Source: Streptococcus oralis (GTDB taxonomy: Bacteria; Bacillota; Bacilli; Lactobacillales; Streptococcaceae). Taken from it: a stretch of DNA of 64,000 nucleotides. The position numbers and the translations under genes are program-made. The stretch covers positions 1,337,501 through 1,401,500 of the forward strand of contig NZ_CP046524.1 of assembly GCF_021497945.1 (NCBI RefSeq), in the 5' to 3' direction. Below are positions 1-9,282 of this stretch, piece after piece. The notes under the pieces were generated by a model. It saw only the letters and a program-made list of their open reading frames with translations, made no database searches and was not told where the DNA came from. Position 1 is the stretch's first letter. Every line of letters starts with the position of its first letter.

Positions 1-231
1 CCGTAGATTTGCTGATCCAGGCATGCCACCTGGAAGAACGAGCAAGTCATAGTCGGATAAATCACCATCAAAGACACGATCGGCTTTCACCTGAATGCCA
101 TGTGATCCTGTCACTTGCTCCTCAAACCCAACCATATCACAGTAAATGTTTGCTCGACGCAAGACATCAACTACTGTCAAGGCTTCGATTTCTTCAAAGC
201 CATTTGCTAAGATAACTGCTACTTTTGCCAT
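1..231 (-). CDS. DJ-1/PfpI family protein (partial, N-terminal 77 codons)
   Basis: The first 77 codons of a DJ-1/ThiJ/PfpI-superfamily protein; the rest lies beyond position 1. The start ATG at 231 has a strong AAGGAGG site upstream. Visible are the opening beta strand (MAKVAVILANGFEEIEA), whose glutamate pair matches the conserved acidic residue near the DJ-1 active site, and the VLPGGMPG turn. The nucleophile-elbow cysteine would be outside the window. It follows rodA by about 10 bp, so it is probably co-transcribed. Family members are deglycase or chaperone-like stress proteins; older annotations calling them thiazole-biosynthesis enzymes are unreliable. Exact activity cannot be read here. 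Confidence 0.9.
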   Translation of the reverse strand, partial: MAKVAVILANGFEEIEALTVVDVLRRANIYCDMVGFEEQVTGSHGIQVKADRVFDGDLSDYDLLVLPGGMPGSANLR

Positions 232-241
232 AGTGGCCTCC

Positions 242-1465
242 TTATTTGATTTGTTTTAAGACGACTTTCTTTCGTTTGAAAGGAACTTTTCCACTTTTCT
301 CCTCTGCTAGATTAGTCTGGTAACTCATAGACAAGAGGAGACCGACTCCGATGAGGTTACTAATAATTGCTGACCCCCCTTGAGAAATGAATGGCAGAGG
401 AATCCCTGTCAAAGGAAGTAGGCCTGTTACGGCACCGATATTTTCAAAGATATGGAAGAGTAGCATCATGATAAAACCAGTCGAAATATAGGTATAGAAC
501 TGATTATTTGATCTGAGCGTAATCTTCAACATACGATAGATAAGAAGTAAGTACAAAGCAATGACAAAGACTGAACCAATGAAGCCAAAATCTTCAGCAA
601 TCACTGTGAAAATCATATCACTCTCACGTACTGGAATGAGGAGATTGGACACATTGAAACCTTGTCCAAATAAGCCACCACTTCCAATAGCAATTTGCCC
701 CTGCGCCTGTTGGTAAGTTGTTGTTTGTGCGAAGTCAAAGGGATTGAGCCAAGCCAAAATACGGTTAATCTGGTAGGTCGGCATTCCAATCTGGTGCAAG
801 AAAGCACGTCCATCCTTGCTTATAAAGATGGCCATGAAGCCTGCAACTGCAGTCACTCCTGTCGCAAAAACTGGAACGATAATCTTCCATGAAACACCTG
901 AAAGGAGCACCATTCCTGCAAAAATAGCTACGAAGACCAAGGCAGTCCCTAAGTCACTTTGTAAGGCTAAGAGGAGCAAGACTGGGATGGTAAAGGCAAT
1001 CATCCAACCAATCAATAGGAAATCCAACGGAATAGTCCGTCGCCATTCCTTGTGTTTTTGAGTGAATTGTACAATGACTCGAGCCAACATCAAGATATAG
1101 GAAATCTTCATGAACTCAGATGGTTGAAAGAGTGTCGTTCCCCCAATTGACACCCAGTTTTTAGCACCCGTAGAAGCTACTAAACTCGGATTGTAAAAAA
1201 CAAGGGGGAGAACCATCAAAGCCAAACCTAAGCCATAAAGATAGGGAGTCACCTTCCATAAAAACTCGGTATTGAAGAACATGACGACAAACCCAATGAC
1301 AAGCCCCAAAGCAATCCAGGCGATTTGCTGACCTAGAATTGGAAGTACATTATTGGGATAGTCATGGCTAACTGCTATATAAATGGCCATTACTCCTATC
1401 ACCAGTAAACAAAACACTGGTAGAAGGAGACTATAATCGACTCGAGAGTCGAAGGAACGTTTCAT
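242..1465 (-). CDS. rodA: Peptidoglycan polymerase of the SEDS family, RodA
   Basis: A 407-aa polytopic membrane protein of the SEDS (FtsW/RodA/SpoVE) family, which polymerises lipid II glycan strands with a partner class B PBP. About ten hydrophobic segments are visible. Conserved stretches include QPSEFMKI, the LLALQSDLGTALV loop containing the family's essential aspartate, and the late FISQGGSA motif. The short N-terminus (first membrane segment near residue 12) and recalled position beside DJ-1 and dinG-like genes favour RodA over FtsW; the two cannot be separated with certainty by eye. It begins 5 bp after dinG. In ovococci RodA serves peripheral wall synthesis. Confidence 0.88.
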   Translation of the reverse strand: MKRSFDSRVDYSLLLPVFCLLVIGVMAIYIAVSHDYPNNVLPILGQQIAWIALGLVIGFVVMFFNTEFLWKVTPYLYGLGLALMVLPLVFYNPSLVASTGAKNWVSIGGTTLFQPSEFMKISYILMLARVIVQFTQKHKEWRRTIPLDFLLIGWMIAFTIPVLLLLALQSDLGTALVFVAIFAGMVLLSGVSWKIIVPVFATGVTAVAGFMAIFISKDGRAFLHQIGMPTYQINRILAWLNPFDFAQTTTYQQAQGQIAIGSGGLFGQGFNVSNLLIPVRESDMIFTVIAEDFGFIGSVFVIALYLLLIYRMLKITLRSNNQFYTYISTGFIMMLLFHIFENIGAVTGLLPLTGIPLPFISQGGSAIISNLIGVGLLLSMSYQTNLAEEKSGKVPFKRKKVVLKQIK

Positions 1466-1470
1466 ATTTT

Positions 1471-3963
1471 TTACCTTTTCTCTTTCTTGGATTTTTCTTT
1501 CATTCTATTGCGATGGGATTGTAGAAAATCTGCTACTGCAGATTCTAGCTGACTTCTAGCAAGGACCCGAACCGTTCTTTCTTTTGACAAGGTTTGGGCG
1601 ATTTGTTTGCCATAGCGCTTGCTAACGACACGACTGTCTAAGATTACAGCAACCGAACCTTGGTCAGGCCGTCTAACAGTACGACCAAGGGCTTGTTTCA
1701 ACCGAATAATAGCCATCGGCAACTGATAATCATAAAAAGGATTTTTTCCTTCTCGACGTAGTTCTTGGTTTAATTTTTTGGTTAAAGGTTCTTGGGGATT
1801 TTGGAAAGGCAATCTCGGAATCACTTGGAGTACAAATGGATGGGTTGAAAAATCAACTCCTTCCCAGAAACTACCTGTTCCAAGCAAGATCTGGCGTTCA
1901 CCTTTTTCAAAACGTTTTTTCAGTTGGCTTGGTTCCCCATTTTTATACTGAGCTAGATGAGGTTGGTCGAGCAGGTCCGAAACTGCCAGCAACATCTCTT
2001 TTGAGGTAAACAAAACCAATAAGGGTTCTTGAAAGGCTTGTAAACGTCGAATGACAGAAGCCACTTCACTAGCATAGTCAAAAGGCGAAACTTCTGTAAC
2101 GAGAGGAAAGTCATCGATTAGAAAGACTTCTTGTTGCTCCTGCTTTGCTACATCAAGCCTAACAAGTGGAGCATCTGGAAATCCCAGTAAATCAGCTAAT
2201 GAAACCCGATTGCTGATTTCAAGAGTGGCAGATACTCCTAGGAGTCGACAATCTTCTGGCAATAAATCTGCTAGTATAAAGCGACCTTCTTTGCTTGAAC
2301 AAATCAGGACATCCTTACTAGATTTCTCTGCTGGAGCAAGCCAAAATTCACGATCCGACGTAAAAAAGTTTGCAATTTCTCTGTACTCCGGGAGAGCTAA
2401 CTCTGAAAAATGTTGGCGCAACTGTTCGAGAGAATCCAACCACTTTCCATTCTTAAGACCTGACTGATACTGCTCCATCAAGTAACGACATTCAAAACCT
2501 ATACTCTCAAGCAAGCGTTTCTGAATCAGATCTTCCTCTGTCTCCAAGGACTTTTCAATTTGAGTTACAAGATCCTCAAGACGATAAGCCTGCTGGGCTA
2601 GATTTTCAAGAGCTAGCAGCATTTTTTGAGCTTCATCCAAGATCACTAAACGGTTGTTGACAAACTCTGGATTGTCTTCCAAACGAGTGACCAGATAGGC
2701 ATGATTAGTCAAGAGAACGCGACTGGTCTTGGCCTTGTCCTGCCCTCGTTTCCAAAAATCCTCTGTAGCAAATAAACTTTTCTTTGAAAGCTTGCCATCG
2801 TGGACTAGTTCTGGCAGAAAGTGCTGGTAGCGATAAAGCTGCCCGATTTCGTCCAAGTCACCAGTCTCTGTCTCCGTCAGCCAGATGAGCAGTTGCATTT
2901 TAAAGCGTGTGAAAAGGCGATTGGACTCCGGTCGATGGAGAACTCGGTGAAAGGCATCCAGTTTTAAATAATTTTGAGGCCCCTTGAGACTATGAATTTC
3001 CAGATGGAAGACCTCTTTTAAGCGCTGACCTTCTTCTTGCATGATTTGATTTTGAAGAATTTTGGTCGGAACACTCACTAGGACACCTGCTTGACTCTCC
3101 AAGTTCAAAGCTGGGAGGAGATAACCATAAGTCTTGCCCAGTCCTGTTTGAGCTTGGATGAAGGAAGTCTGGTGTTCTTCCAATAAGTGCTCAACCTTCT
3201 CCGCAAATTCCAACTGTTGCGGACGCTCCTCCAGCCCCAATAAAGAAATATTTTTAGCAAAATCTTTGGATAACTTTCGTGGGACTAAGCCTTTGCTTTC
3301 CTTTCTGAGGAAAAGTCCATGAAGCTCCATCAAGTCCGGTAAAGACAAGAGAGATTGTTGCTGATAGACCTCCTCAATCACCAGATAACTTTCATAGAGA
3401 AGGTTCTCCGCAAGGTCTAACAAGCTTTCTAAGAGCCCTTTAGGTAGCTCAAAAAGTTTTTGACGCATGTAAAGCAAGAGTTCTGCTGTTGCCTGAGCAT
3501 CTGACAGGGCAGTATGGGCATGTTCCAGCTCAATGCCCAACTCTTGACAAAGGATACCTAAGTTATACTTTTCAAACTGAGGATACAGAACTTGGGCAAG
3601 CTCAACTGTATCCACCCGCGGTGTGCGCAATTCATATCCTTCAAAAAAGAGAAATTCCGCAAGAAGGTTGGCATCAAACTGTACATTGTGCGCAACAAAA
3701 ATACCGTCCTTAACCAATTCAAAAATTTTTCCAGCCACCTGAGAAAATTCTGGTGCCGCAGCCAAACGCTGATCGGTCAGACCCGTTAATTCTTTGATAT
3801 GAGAATCCAAGGATTCGTGGGGATTGACATCGGTCGCATACTGATCGATGATTTCACCATTCTCAATCACCACAATGCCTACTTGAATAATTTTTGCCTT
3901 GCTTCCGGTGCTGGTCGCCTCTAAATCAACGACCACATACCGATCATTTCTCGCATTCATCAT
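1471..3963 (-). CDS. dinG: DinG-like exonuclease/helicase-fold protein
   Basis: An 830-aa fusion of a DnaQ-type 3'-5' exonuclease and an XPD/DinG-type ATPase. The exonuclease occupies about residues 8-170 with DEDDh residues in VVDLEATSTG, the HNVQFDANLL segment and HTALSDAQAT. The helicase part shows Walker A TGLGKT (about residue 275), a DEAQ box in VILDEAQK and a late QALGRTVRR motif VI. I do not see the four-cysteine Fe-S cluster of Enterobacterial DinG, as expected for the Gram-positive type, where exonuclease activity is better documented than unwinding. Two ATGs open the frame; an extended -10 lies five bases before the first. Role: DNA repair, inferred. Confidence 0.88.
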   Translation of the reverse strand: MMNARNDRYVVVDLEATSTGSKAKIIQVGIVVIENGEIIDQYATDVNPHESLDSHIKELTGLTDQRLAAAPEFSQVAGKIFELVKDGIFVAHNVQFDANLLAEFLFFEGYELRTPRVDTVELAQVLYPQFEKYNLGILCQELGIELEHAHTALSDAQATAELLLYMRQKLFELPKGLLESLLDLAENLLYESYLVIEEVYQQQSLLSLPDLMELHGLFLRKESKGLVPRKLSKDFAKNISLLGLEERPQQLEFAEKVEHLLEEHQTSFIQAQTGLGKTYGYLLPALNLESQAGVLVSVPTKILQNQIMQEEGQRLKEVFHLEIHSLKGPQNYLKLDAFHRVLHRPESNRLFTRFKMQLLIWLTETETGDLDEIGQLYRYQHFLPELVHDGKLSKKSLFATEDFWKRGQDKAKTSRVLLTNHAYLVTRLEDNPEFVNNRLVILDEAQKMLLALENLAQQAYRLEDLVTQIEKSLETEEDLIQKRLLESIGFECRYLMEQYQSGLKNGKWLDSLEQLRQHFSELALPEYREIANFFTSDREFWLAPAEKSSKDVLICSSKEGRFILADLLPEDCRLLGVSATLEISNRVSLADLLGFPDAPLVRLDVAKQEQQEVFLIDDFPLVTEVSPFDYASEVASVIRRLQAFQEPLLVLFTSKEMLLAVSDLLDQPHLAQYKNGEPSQLKKRFEKGERQILLGTGSFWEGVDFSTHPFVLQVIPRLPFQNPQEPLTKKLNQELRREGKNPFYDYQLPMAIIRLKQALGRTVRRPDQGSVAVILDSRVVSKRYGKQIAQTLSKERTVRVLARSQLESAVADFLQSHRNRMKEKSKKEKR

Positions 3964-3968
3964 TAAAA

Positions 3969-3974
3969 ATTATA
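3969..3974 (-). promoter_or_regulatory. Extended -10 promoter of dinG, near-leaderless
   Basis: On the minus strand TGATATAAT ends five bases before the dinG ATG. Transcription starting about seven bases after the -10 would begin at the start codon, so the mRNA would have essentially no leader and no Shine-Dalgarno site. The -35 region is poor, which is common with a TGn extension. Confidence 0.6.
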
Positions 3975-3990
3975 TCAAAAAAAGCATGAT

Positions 3991-4155
3991 TTGACACCCC
4001 TCAACTTTGATAACAATCTCCCTTTAATTGCGAGTTTGAGTAAAAACCCAGACCTTAAAAGTGAGAATTTCACGCAAATTCAGCAGTTGATTCCTGGTTC
4101 TGAGGTATTTGAAAACCTTATTAACAAAGCTACATCAACAAAAAAAGACAACTAA
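3991..4155 (+). pseudogene. Orphan C-terminal coding remnant
   Basis: This otherwise empty stretch between dinG and the NAD(P)HX dehydratase gene has an open plus-strand frame ending in TAA at 4153. It reads like a protein tail (NPDLKSENFTQIQQLIPG..., ending TSTKKDN) with protein-like composition. There is no ATG and no ribosome site; an in-frame stop sits at 3964. I read it as the decayed 3' end of a lost gene facing the other way. The family is not recognised, and a chance frame of this length is possible. Confidence 0.35.
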
Positions 4156-4159
4156 GGTA

Positions 4160-5011
4160 TTAGCTGCCTTTTTGAGATATTTTTTTCATTGTTTTCGGAA
4201 GAGCTTTACTAATTTCGGTAGGCAAGACAAGGTAGTGTTCTTGAGCTAGTTCTTGCGCGATAGCTGAATGAAGGTGAGCCGCTACCACCACTCTCTCATA
4301 GAGACTGACTTGGTCAAACTGACCTGCAAAACCTGCAATCATCCCAGCCAGAGTATCTCCCATCCCACCAGTTGCTTGATAGGGTCCTCCAACCTGTAAC
4401 TGATAATATTCAGACTGACCAGCTTGCCAGATACGAGTCGCTGGACCTTTCTCGACAAGAATCGTTCCTTGAGGAAAAGCAGAAAGAGCTCTGGCAGTCG
4501 CCTCTGTATTTTGATGGTCAAGAACTATACCAGACAGTCTTTCCCATTCCTTTTGGTGGGGAGTTAGGATGAGCTGACTGGAAGGAAATGGTAACTGGCC
4601 ATTTGCTAAGATACCCAAAGCACCGCCATCTGCAATCAAAATCTGGTCTTTTCTAAGGCTGTCAAAGACCCGTTTTACGAGTTCTTCTCCAAATGCATCC
4701 TCTCGCAAACCCGGACCTAACAAGACAACTTCTGCCTTTTCCAACTGCTCTTTTAACAATTGCTGGTCTTGAAGAGAAAATGCCATGGCCTCAGGTAAAT
4801 GACTGTGCAGAGCCGAAAGGTTCTCCTTATCCGTACCAACAGTCACCAACCCTGCCCCACTTTTAACAGCAGCAATGGCTGACATGATGATAGCTCCCCT
4901 ATAAGGATAGGTCCCTCCCAGCAAGAGCAGACGACCGTAATCTCCCTTATGGCTGTGACGAGAACGTTCAATAATGACTTTTTCTAATAAAGTTTGATCA
5001 ATCACTTTCAT
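4160..5011 (-). CDS. nnrD: ADP-dependent NAD(P)H-hydrate dehydratase
   Basis: A 283-aa carbohydrate-kinase-like (ribokinase fold) protein that removes water from the damaged cofactor NAD(P)HX, using ADP, in cytosolic metabolite repair. The N-terminal RSRHSHKGDYGRLLLLGG matches the family opening, and GGMGDTLAGMIAG (about residue 215) holds the catalytic aspartate in the GxGD phosphate loop. There is no fused epimerase domain, so it corresponds only to the C-terminal half of E. coli YjeF. A TATAAT sits just upstream beyond the HAD terminator, giving it its own promoter. Confidence 0.9.
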   Translation of the reverse strand: MKVIDQTLLEKVIIERSRHSHKGDYGRLLLLGGTYPYRGAIIMSAIAAVKSGAGLVTVGTDKENLSALHSHLPEAMAFSLQDQQLLKEQLEKAEVVLLGPGLREDAFGEELVKRVFDSLRKDQILIADGGALGILANGQLPFPSSQLILTPHQKEWERLSGIVLDHQNTEATARALSAFPQGTILVEKGPATRIWQAGQSEYYQLQVGGPYQATGGMGDTLAGMIAGFAGQFDQVSLYERVVVAAHLHSAIAQELAQEHYLVLPTEISKALPKTMKKISQKGS

Positions 5012-5041
5012 CGTTATTTTCCTCTCACTCCATTATACTAT

Positions 5042-5065
5042 AAAAGGAGGGGCGAACCTCCTTTT
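5042..5065 (-). terminator. Rho-independent terminator after the HAD gene
   Basis: A nine-base stem AAAAGGAGG/CCTCCTTTT with a six-base loop lies directly after the HAD hydrolase stop codon on the minus strand; the 3' arm ends in a T run. The nnrD -10 begins immediately downstream. Confidence 0.85.
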
Positions 5066-5067
5066 AT

Positions 5068-5841
5068 CTATTTTCCCTTAAATTCCGCAAAGGTCTGTAA
5101 TATTTTAGCTGCCACTGCTGGAGAAGGTTCTCCTTTTATCTCTAACGTGCCATCTGCATATGGAGTAAGGCCTGTGAAATCGCCTATCTGGACTGAATAG
5201 AGAGACGTTTTAAACAGTTCAATATCGTTTTGGTCATTTCCAAAGGCGATGAAGTTCTCCCCACATAACTTTTCAACAGTTGTCGCCTTATGAGTATCCA
5301 AGGGGTTGACATAAAGGCACCTTTCATGCGCATTATAGGACAGATGAGCCTGCCCCAGTCTTTCTAACTGACCAAGCAGGTCATCAAGCAAATCCTCATA
5401 ATCTCCCATATAAACGACAACCTTAATCGGAGTACCCAAGTCCTCGAGTTTCTGATGACGAGCCACTTTTAGTGGATCCACACTGGAGATAAATGGTATC
5501 TTCTCCACAATCTGACCACTATAGTCAAAGCAATCATCTGCAAAGAAAGGGAGATTATAGGTCTGGCAATAATCCACTAGCGCCTGATAAACTCTAGCAT
5601 CGAGATTCCTTTCAAAGATAGTCTTTCCCAAATGATAGGCTACACCACCATTCAAACCTATAACCAAGCGCTGACTGAGTTCAGGGCCTAATAAACCCAA
5701 GCAATCCCGATAAGAGCGAGCTGATGCAAATACAAGCTCATGTCCATAATCTTCAGCCTTTAAAAGAACCTGCTGAATCTCCTCATCTATGGTCATGTAG
5801 TCAAAAGATAGCGTTCCATCCAGGTCAAATACGAATTTCAT
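5068..5841 (-). CDS. HAD-family (Cof-type) sugar-phosphate phosphatase
   Basis: A 257-aa haloacid-dehalogenase phosphatase with a class IIB (Cof) cap. Motif I is FDLDGTL at residues 4-10, with nucleophile and acid aspartates. Motif II is the FASAR segment near residue 40, and motif IV is GNDQNDIELF near 205, which binds magnesium. The cap fills about residues 85-180. Cof-type proteins dephosphorylate sugar phosphates, FMN or related cytosolic metabolites; the substrate cannot be inferred. It starts four bases after folD ends, so the two are likely one operon. Confidence 0.88.
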   Translation of the reverse strand: MKFVFDLDGTLSFDYMTIDEEIQQVLLKAEDYGHELVFASARSYRDCLGLLGPELSQRLVIGLNGGVAYHLGKTIFERNLDARVYQALVDYCQTYNLPFFADDCFDYSGQIVEKIPFISSVDPLKVARHQKLEDLGTPIKVVVYMGDYEDLLDDLLGQLERLGQAHLSYNAHERCLYVNPLDTHKATTVEKLCGENFIAFGNDQNDIELFKTSLYSVQIGDFTGLTPYADGTLEIKGEPSPAVAAKILQTFAEFKGK

Positions 5842-5845
5842 TTTC

Positions 5846-6703
5846 CTAGTCCTTGTTCAGTGTACGAAGAGCTGCCTGATAGGTTTGCTCCATCAGCATA
5901 GTAATGGTCATAGGACCAACTCCACCAGGTACAGGTGTGATGTGACTGGCAAGTGGTGCAACGGCATCATAGTCAACATCTCCACAAAGCTTACCATTTT
6001 CATCTCGGTTCATCCCAACGTCAATGACAACCGCTCCTGGTTTGACAAAGTCAGCAGTCACAAACTTAGCACGACCAATAGCAACAACAAGAATATCTGC
6101 TTTAGCAGCCACCTTGGCAAGATGATGGGTGCGTGAGTGAGTCAAAGTCACAGTCGCATTCTTAGCCAAAAGAAGCTGAGCCATTGGTTTCCCAACGATA
6201 TTTGAGCGACCGATAACAACCGCATTTTTACCTTCTAGATCAATCCCATATTCATGAAACATTTCCATAATTCCTGCAGGTGTCGAAGGAATCATAACTG
6301 GATGACCAGACCAGAGGCGACCCATGTTTAGGGGATGGAAACCATCCACATCTTTTTCGGGGTCAATGGCTAATAAAACTGCCTCTTCGTCAATATGTTT
6401 TGGCAAAGGTAATTGAACCAAAATCCCATGCCAAGCTGGATCTTGATTGTATTTGGCAATCAAGTCTAACAATTCCGCTTGGGTAATGGTCTCTGGAACT
6501 CGCACTACTTCACTACGGAAGCCAGCAGCGAGAGCTGACCGTTCCTTGTTGCGAACGTAGACTTGGCTGGCTGGATTGTTTCCCACCAAAATCACTACCA
6601 ATCCTGGAACTAGAGCTGTTTCTTCTTTTAGTTTGGCCGTCTTTTCAGCCAACTGTCCTTGTAACTTAGCCGCAAGAGCCTTCCCATCAATAATCTGTGT
6701 CAT
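5846..6703 (-). CDS. folD: Bifunctional methylenetetrahydrofolate dehydrogenase/cyclohydrolase
   Basis: FolD interconverts 5,10-methylene-THF, 5,10-methenyl-THF and 10-formyl-THF using NADP, supplying one-carbon units for purines and fMet. About 285 aa. YVRNKERSA carries the catalytic tyrosine and lysine; [12 protein letters not shown] binds NADP; the signature PGGVGPMT is near residue 257. I chose the ATG at 6703 because AGAGAAG lies upstream and the protein then begins [11 protein letters not shown] as usual for the family; an earlier TTG would add seven residues. Confidence 0.96.
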   Translation of the reverse strand: MTQIIDGKALAAKLQGQLAEKTAKLKEETALVPGLVVILVGNNPASQVYVRNKERSALAAGFRSEVVRVPETITQAELLDLIAKYNQDPAWHGILVQLPLPKHIDEEAVLLAIDPEKDVDGFHPLNMGRLWSGHPVMIPSTPAGIMEMFHEYGIDLEGKNAVVIGRSNIVGKPMAQLLLAKNATVTLTHSRTHHLAKVAAKADILVVAIGRAKFVTADFVKPGAVVIDVGMNRDENGKLCGDVDYDAVAPLASHITPVPGGVGPMTITMLMEQTYQAALRTLNKD

Positions 6704-6807
6704 ATCACTTCTCTTTTCTGTCAAATATCCTCTATTATATCAAAAAATACCTTGCCATTCTAACACTTCTTGACTAATAGACCTTATAGTCAAAAACTAT
6801 AAGAAAA

Positions 6808-6828
6808 AGCCCTTATCGAGCTTTTATG
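6808..6828 (-). terminator. Terminator after the tfoX-like gene
   Basis: Minus-strand hairpin AAGCTC-GATAA-GGGCTT followed by a T-rich tract, just after the TfoX-like stop. It separates that gene from folD. Confidence 0.65.
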
Positions 6829-6851
6829 CTTATTTATACTAGGTAAACTTG

Positions 6852-7172
6852 TCATGCTTTCTTTTTGACTTTTGGAGCCGGTAAGACTTCATACATCTCC
6901 TTGATTAATCTCGTTAGAAATGACTTATCTTCAATGCCTTCTATCAAAATCATCTCCTTAGCTCCTTCATAAGGACGTTCAAGCCTAGTCTGTCCCAGTT
7001 GATCCATGACCACCTTCACAGGCTTCAGTAACAGACGATTATCATAGATTCCCCCAATAATCTTCCCACGATAATAAAGGATATACTCTCCCATCATTGG
7101 ACGATAACTCATCTCCTCTAGCTCTGATAGCTGTTCGAGAATAAAATCTAAATATTCTTTACTGGAAGCCAT
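6852..7172 (-). CDS. TfoX/Sxy N-terminal domain protein
   Basis: A 106-aa protein consisting only of the TfoX N-terminal domain. The opening (residues 1-30, ...EYLDFILEQLSEL followed by PMMGEYILYYRGK) and the GGIYDNRLLLKP strand are typical. In gammaproteobacteria full-length TfoX/Sxy activates competence genes, but streptococcal competence uses ComX, so no competence role should be assumed. It ends in a lysine-rich tail. The gene sits between the amino-acid ABC importer and folD with its own terminator. Function unknown. Confidence 0.8.
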   Translation of the reverse strand: MASSKEYLDFILEQLSELEEMSYRPMMGEYILYYRGKIIGGIYDNRLLLKPVKVVMDQLGQTRLERPYEGAKEMILIEGIEDKSFLTRLIKEMYEVLPAPKVKKKA

Positions 7173-7205
7173 GATGCCTACTCCATTTCTTCTAAAAATG
7201 AGATC

Positions 7206-7940
7206 TTACAAAACCTTACTCAAAAATTCCTTGGTCCGTTGTTCTTTTGTTTGATCGAAAATCTCCTCAGGCGTTCCATCTTCGACAACAACCCCATCCG
7301 CCATAAAGATAACACGGTCTGCTACCTCACGCGCAAAACCCATTTCATGAGTCACAATCACCATAGTCATCCCTGACTTGGCAAGGTCTTGCATAACAGC
7401 TAGAACTTCTCCAACCATCTCAGGGTCTAGGGCTGAAGTAGGCTCATCAAAGAGCAAAACATCTGGTTCCATAGCAAGTCCACGTGCTATGGCAATCCGT
7501 TGTTGCTGACCACCTGACAAACTCTGAGGATAGGCCGTCGCCTTATCTGGCAAGCCAACTTTTTCTAGTAGTTCTTGGGCTCTTTTCTCCGCTACTTCCT
7601 TGCTTTCCCCTTTGGTTTTGATTGGAGACAGGGTGATGTTTTCCATGACCGTCATATTTGGAAAAAGGTTGAATTGTTGGAATACCATGCCCATCTTTTC
7701 ACGCATAGCAAAAAGGTCATTTTTCTTATCCGTAATATCGACACCTTCAAAGATAACCTTTCCCTTACTTGCTTCTTCAAGGAGATTCATCGAACGAAGG
7801 AGAGTTGATTTCCCGCTCCCTGACGGACCGATAATGACCACAACTTCTCCACGTTTAATCTCAAGATTGATGCCTTTTAAAACTTCATTTTTCCCAAAAG
7901 ACTTATGTAGTTCTTCAATTTTAATCAAGGTTTCTGTCAT
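7206..7940 (-). CDS. Polar amino-acid ABC transporter, ATP-binding protein
   Basis: A 244-aa GlnQ/HisP-type ATPase energising uptake of a polar amino acid. Walker [10 protein letters not shown] (residue 38 onward), signature [14 protein letters not shown], Walker [14 protein letters not shown] and the H-loop VTHEMGF are intact. Its ATG shares one base with the stop of the permease gene upstream, so translation is probably coupled. No substrate-binding protein is adjacent; it must be encoded elsewhere or the permease must share one. Glutamine or glutamate would be a guess. Confidence 0.93.
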   Translation of the reverse strand: MTETLIKIEELHKSFGKNEVLKGINLEIKRGEVVVIIGPSGSGKSTLLRSMNLLEEASKGKVIFEGVDITDKKNDLFAMREKMGMVFQQFNLFPNMTVMENITLSPIKTKGESKEVAEKRAQELLEKVGLPDKATAYPQSLSGGQQQRIAIARGLAMEPDVLLFDEPTSALDPEMVGEVLAVMQDLAKSGMTMVIVTHEMGFAREVADRVIFMADGVVVEDGTPEEIFDQTKEQRTKEFLSKVL

Positions 7941-8623
7941 TATTTTTTGTCTCCTTGTCCAATATGTTTTTCAAATGCTTTCAACGCCACTGTCAAAACA
8001 GAGGTCATAATTAAGTAGTAAAAGGCTGCAAATAGAAGAGGAGTCAACGGTAAATAAGTTGTTGTTGCTACTGTCGTTGCACCATTCCACAACTCCATCA
8101 CCCCAATCGCAGACAAGAGAGAACTATCCTTGATAATGGTGATAAATTCATTTCCCAGAGCTGGAAGAATATTTTTGATTGCCTGTGGCAAAATAACATA
8201 ACGCATAGCATTTTTGGGACGAATACCCAAGGAATAAGCCGCCTCCAATTGTCCTTTAGGAACTGCATTGATCCCTGCACGAACGGTTTCAGACACATAG
8301 GCACCACTATTCATCGAGATAATCAGAATACCTGGAATTAAACGGGAAAGGTCCACACCTAAAATCCCTACTTGAATAGTGGGCGCATCGATATGCATGA
8401 GGGCAAATGCAATCATAATTTGCACCATCATCGGTGTTCCTCGGAAAATCCATACATAGATATTCGCAAACCAGACAAGAGGCTTAAAACGTGAGCGTTG
8501 AGCAAAGGCCAATAAGACACCTAGAATGGTACCGAAAAAGACTACCAGAATTGAAATCACTACAGTAATAAGAGCACCATAATTAAAATAAGGTAAATAC
8601 TTTGGTAAAAAGGAAAAATTCAT
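7940..8623 (-). CDS. Polar amino-acid ABC transporter, permease
   Basis: A 227-aa membrane protein with about five membrane segments and the HisM/GlnP-type EAA loop around residues 125-150 ([19 protein letters not shown], then SLG). It forms the channel for the ATPase encoded immediately downstream. There is no N-terminal fused binding domain, unlike many streptococcal GlnP proteins. It is the first gene of a two-gene operon with a good promoter just upstream. Confidence 0.92.
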   Translation of the reverse strand: MNFSFLPKYLPYFNYGALITVVISILVVFFGTILGVLLAFAQRSRFKPLVWFANIYVWIFRGTPMMVQIMIAFALMHIDAPTIQVGILGVDLSRLIPGILIISMNSGAYVSETVRAGINAVPKGQLEAAYSLGIRPKNAMRYVILPQAIKNILPALGNEFITIIKDSSLLSAIGVMELWNGATTVATTTYLPLTPLLFAAFYYLIMTSVLTVALKAFEKHIGQGDKK

Positions 8624-8656
8624 ATAAACTCAGCTTTCTAAATATTAGATTGTATT

Positions 8657-8685
8657 ATTATAACATGATTTGAATTAAAATTCAA
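8657..8685 (-). promoter_or_regulatory. Promoter of the amino-acid ABC operon
   Basis: Minus-strand -35 TTGAAT (8680-8685), 17-bp spacer and -10 TATAAT (8657-8662), about 34 bases before the permease ATG. Confidence 0.7.
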
Positions 8686-8813
8686 TATTTTTTCACTGAT
8701 TTTCACCAATAATTTTATGCAAAAGAGAAATAGCGAGAAATCTTAGTTTTTTCTAGTCAAGTCCCCGTGGTTTATGGTAAAATAGTAACGATAAGAAATG
8801 GAGGAGAATCATA

Positions 8814-9044
8814 ATGGAATCACATTTGGTTAGAATCATCAACCGCCTAGAAGCTATGACAAAAGATGGCGGAAATCTAAAACGTAATTTTGAACGTGAA
8901 GGAGTTGTTGTTGCAGAAGTTACTTACAGCTATGACGAAGAAAATGGATCACTCTTCACCCTTCGCGATGTTGAAGCACGTGAAACCTATACCTTTGATA
9001 GTATTGACTTGATTGCAATGGAGATCTACGAACTCCTTTACTAA
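8814..9044 (+). CDS. DUF1797 family protein
   Basis: A 76-aa cytosolic protein of the DUF1797 family, found in streptococci and related Firmicutes and without known function. It begins MESHLVRIINRLEAMTKDGG; the sequence is acidic with alternating short strands and a final helix. A TGGTAAAAT extended -10 lies upstream and a GGAGGA ribosome site precedes the ATG. It is monocistronic, between the divergent amino-acid importer and clpE. Confidence 0.82.
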   Translation: MESHLVRIINRLEAMTKDGGNLKRNFEREGVVVAEVTYSYDEENGSLFTLRDVEARETYTFDSIDLIAMEIYELLY

Positions 9045-9184
9045 TAAAAAAGCAGTAGGGAAAACCTGACTGATGAACGAGAATCCTTTTTGTCCCCGCA
9101 AATGGGATTTTTTCTTGCCTTCAATGTCGCTTGATTCTCCATAAATTCTTCTTTTAAAAACCGATCACTTCTCAATCTTTTTAC

Positions 9185-9212
9185 TTGCTTTACACCTTAA
9201 TCATGCTATAAT
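9185..9212 (+). promoter_or_regulatory. clpE promoter
   Basis: -35 TTGCTT (9185-9190), 16-bp spacer and extended -10 TGCTATAAT ending at 9212. The CtsR box begins 13 bases later, over the likely transcription start. Confidence 0.75.
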
Positions 9213-9225
9213 GAGAGTATAAAAC

Positions 9226-9242
9226 TTTGACTATTTTTGACC
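9226..9242 (+). promoter_or_regulatory. CtsR operator before clpE
   Basis: Heptad pair TTTGACT-ATT-TTTGACC; on the minus strand this is GGTCAAA-AAT-AGTCAAA, one mismatch from the CtsR consensus with its three-base spacer. It overlaps the +1 region, so CtsR binding should block initiation until heat stress releases it. Confidence 0.85.
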
Positions 9243-9282
9243 TTTCATCAGGCCAAGGATAAGAATGAAATGAGGTAGATGT

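Noticed and set aside
6852..7172. Competence regulator
   Set aside because: Only the TfoX N-terminal domain is present and streptococcal competence does not use TfoX.
9060..9110. Strong terminator after the DUF1797 gene
   Set aside because: AATCC/GGATT pairing is short and the loop long; I could not support it well.
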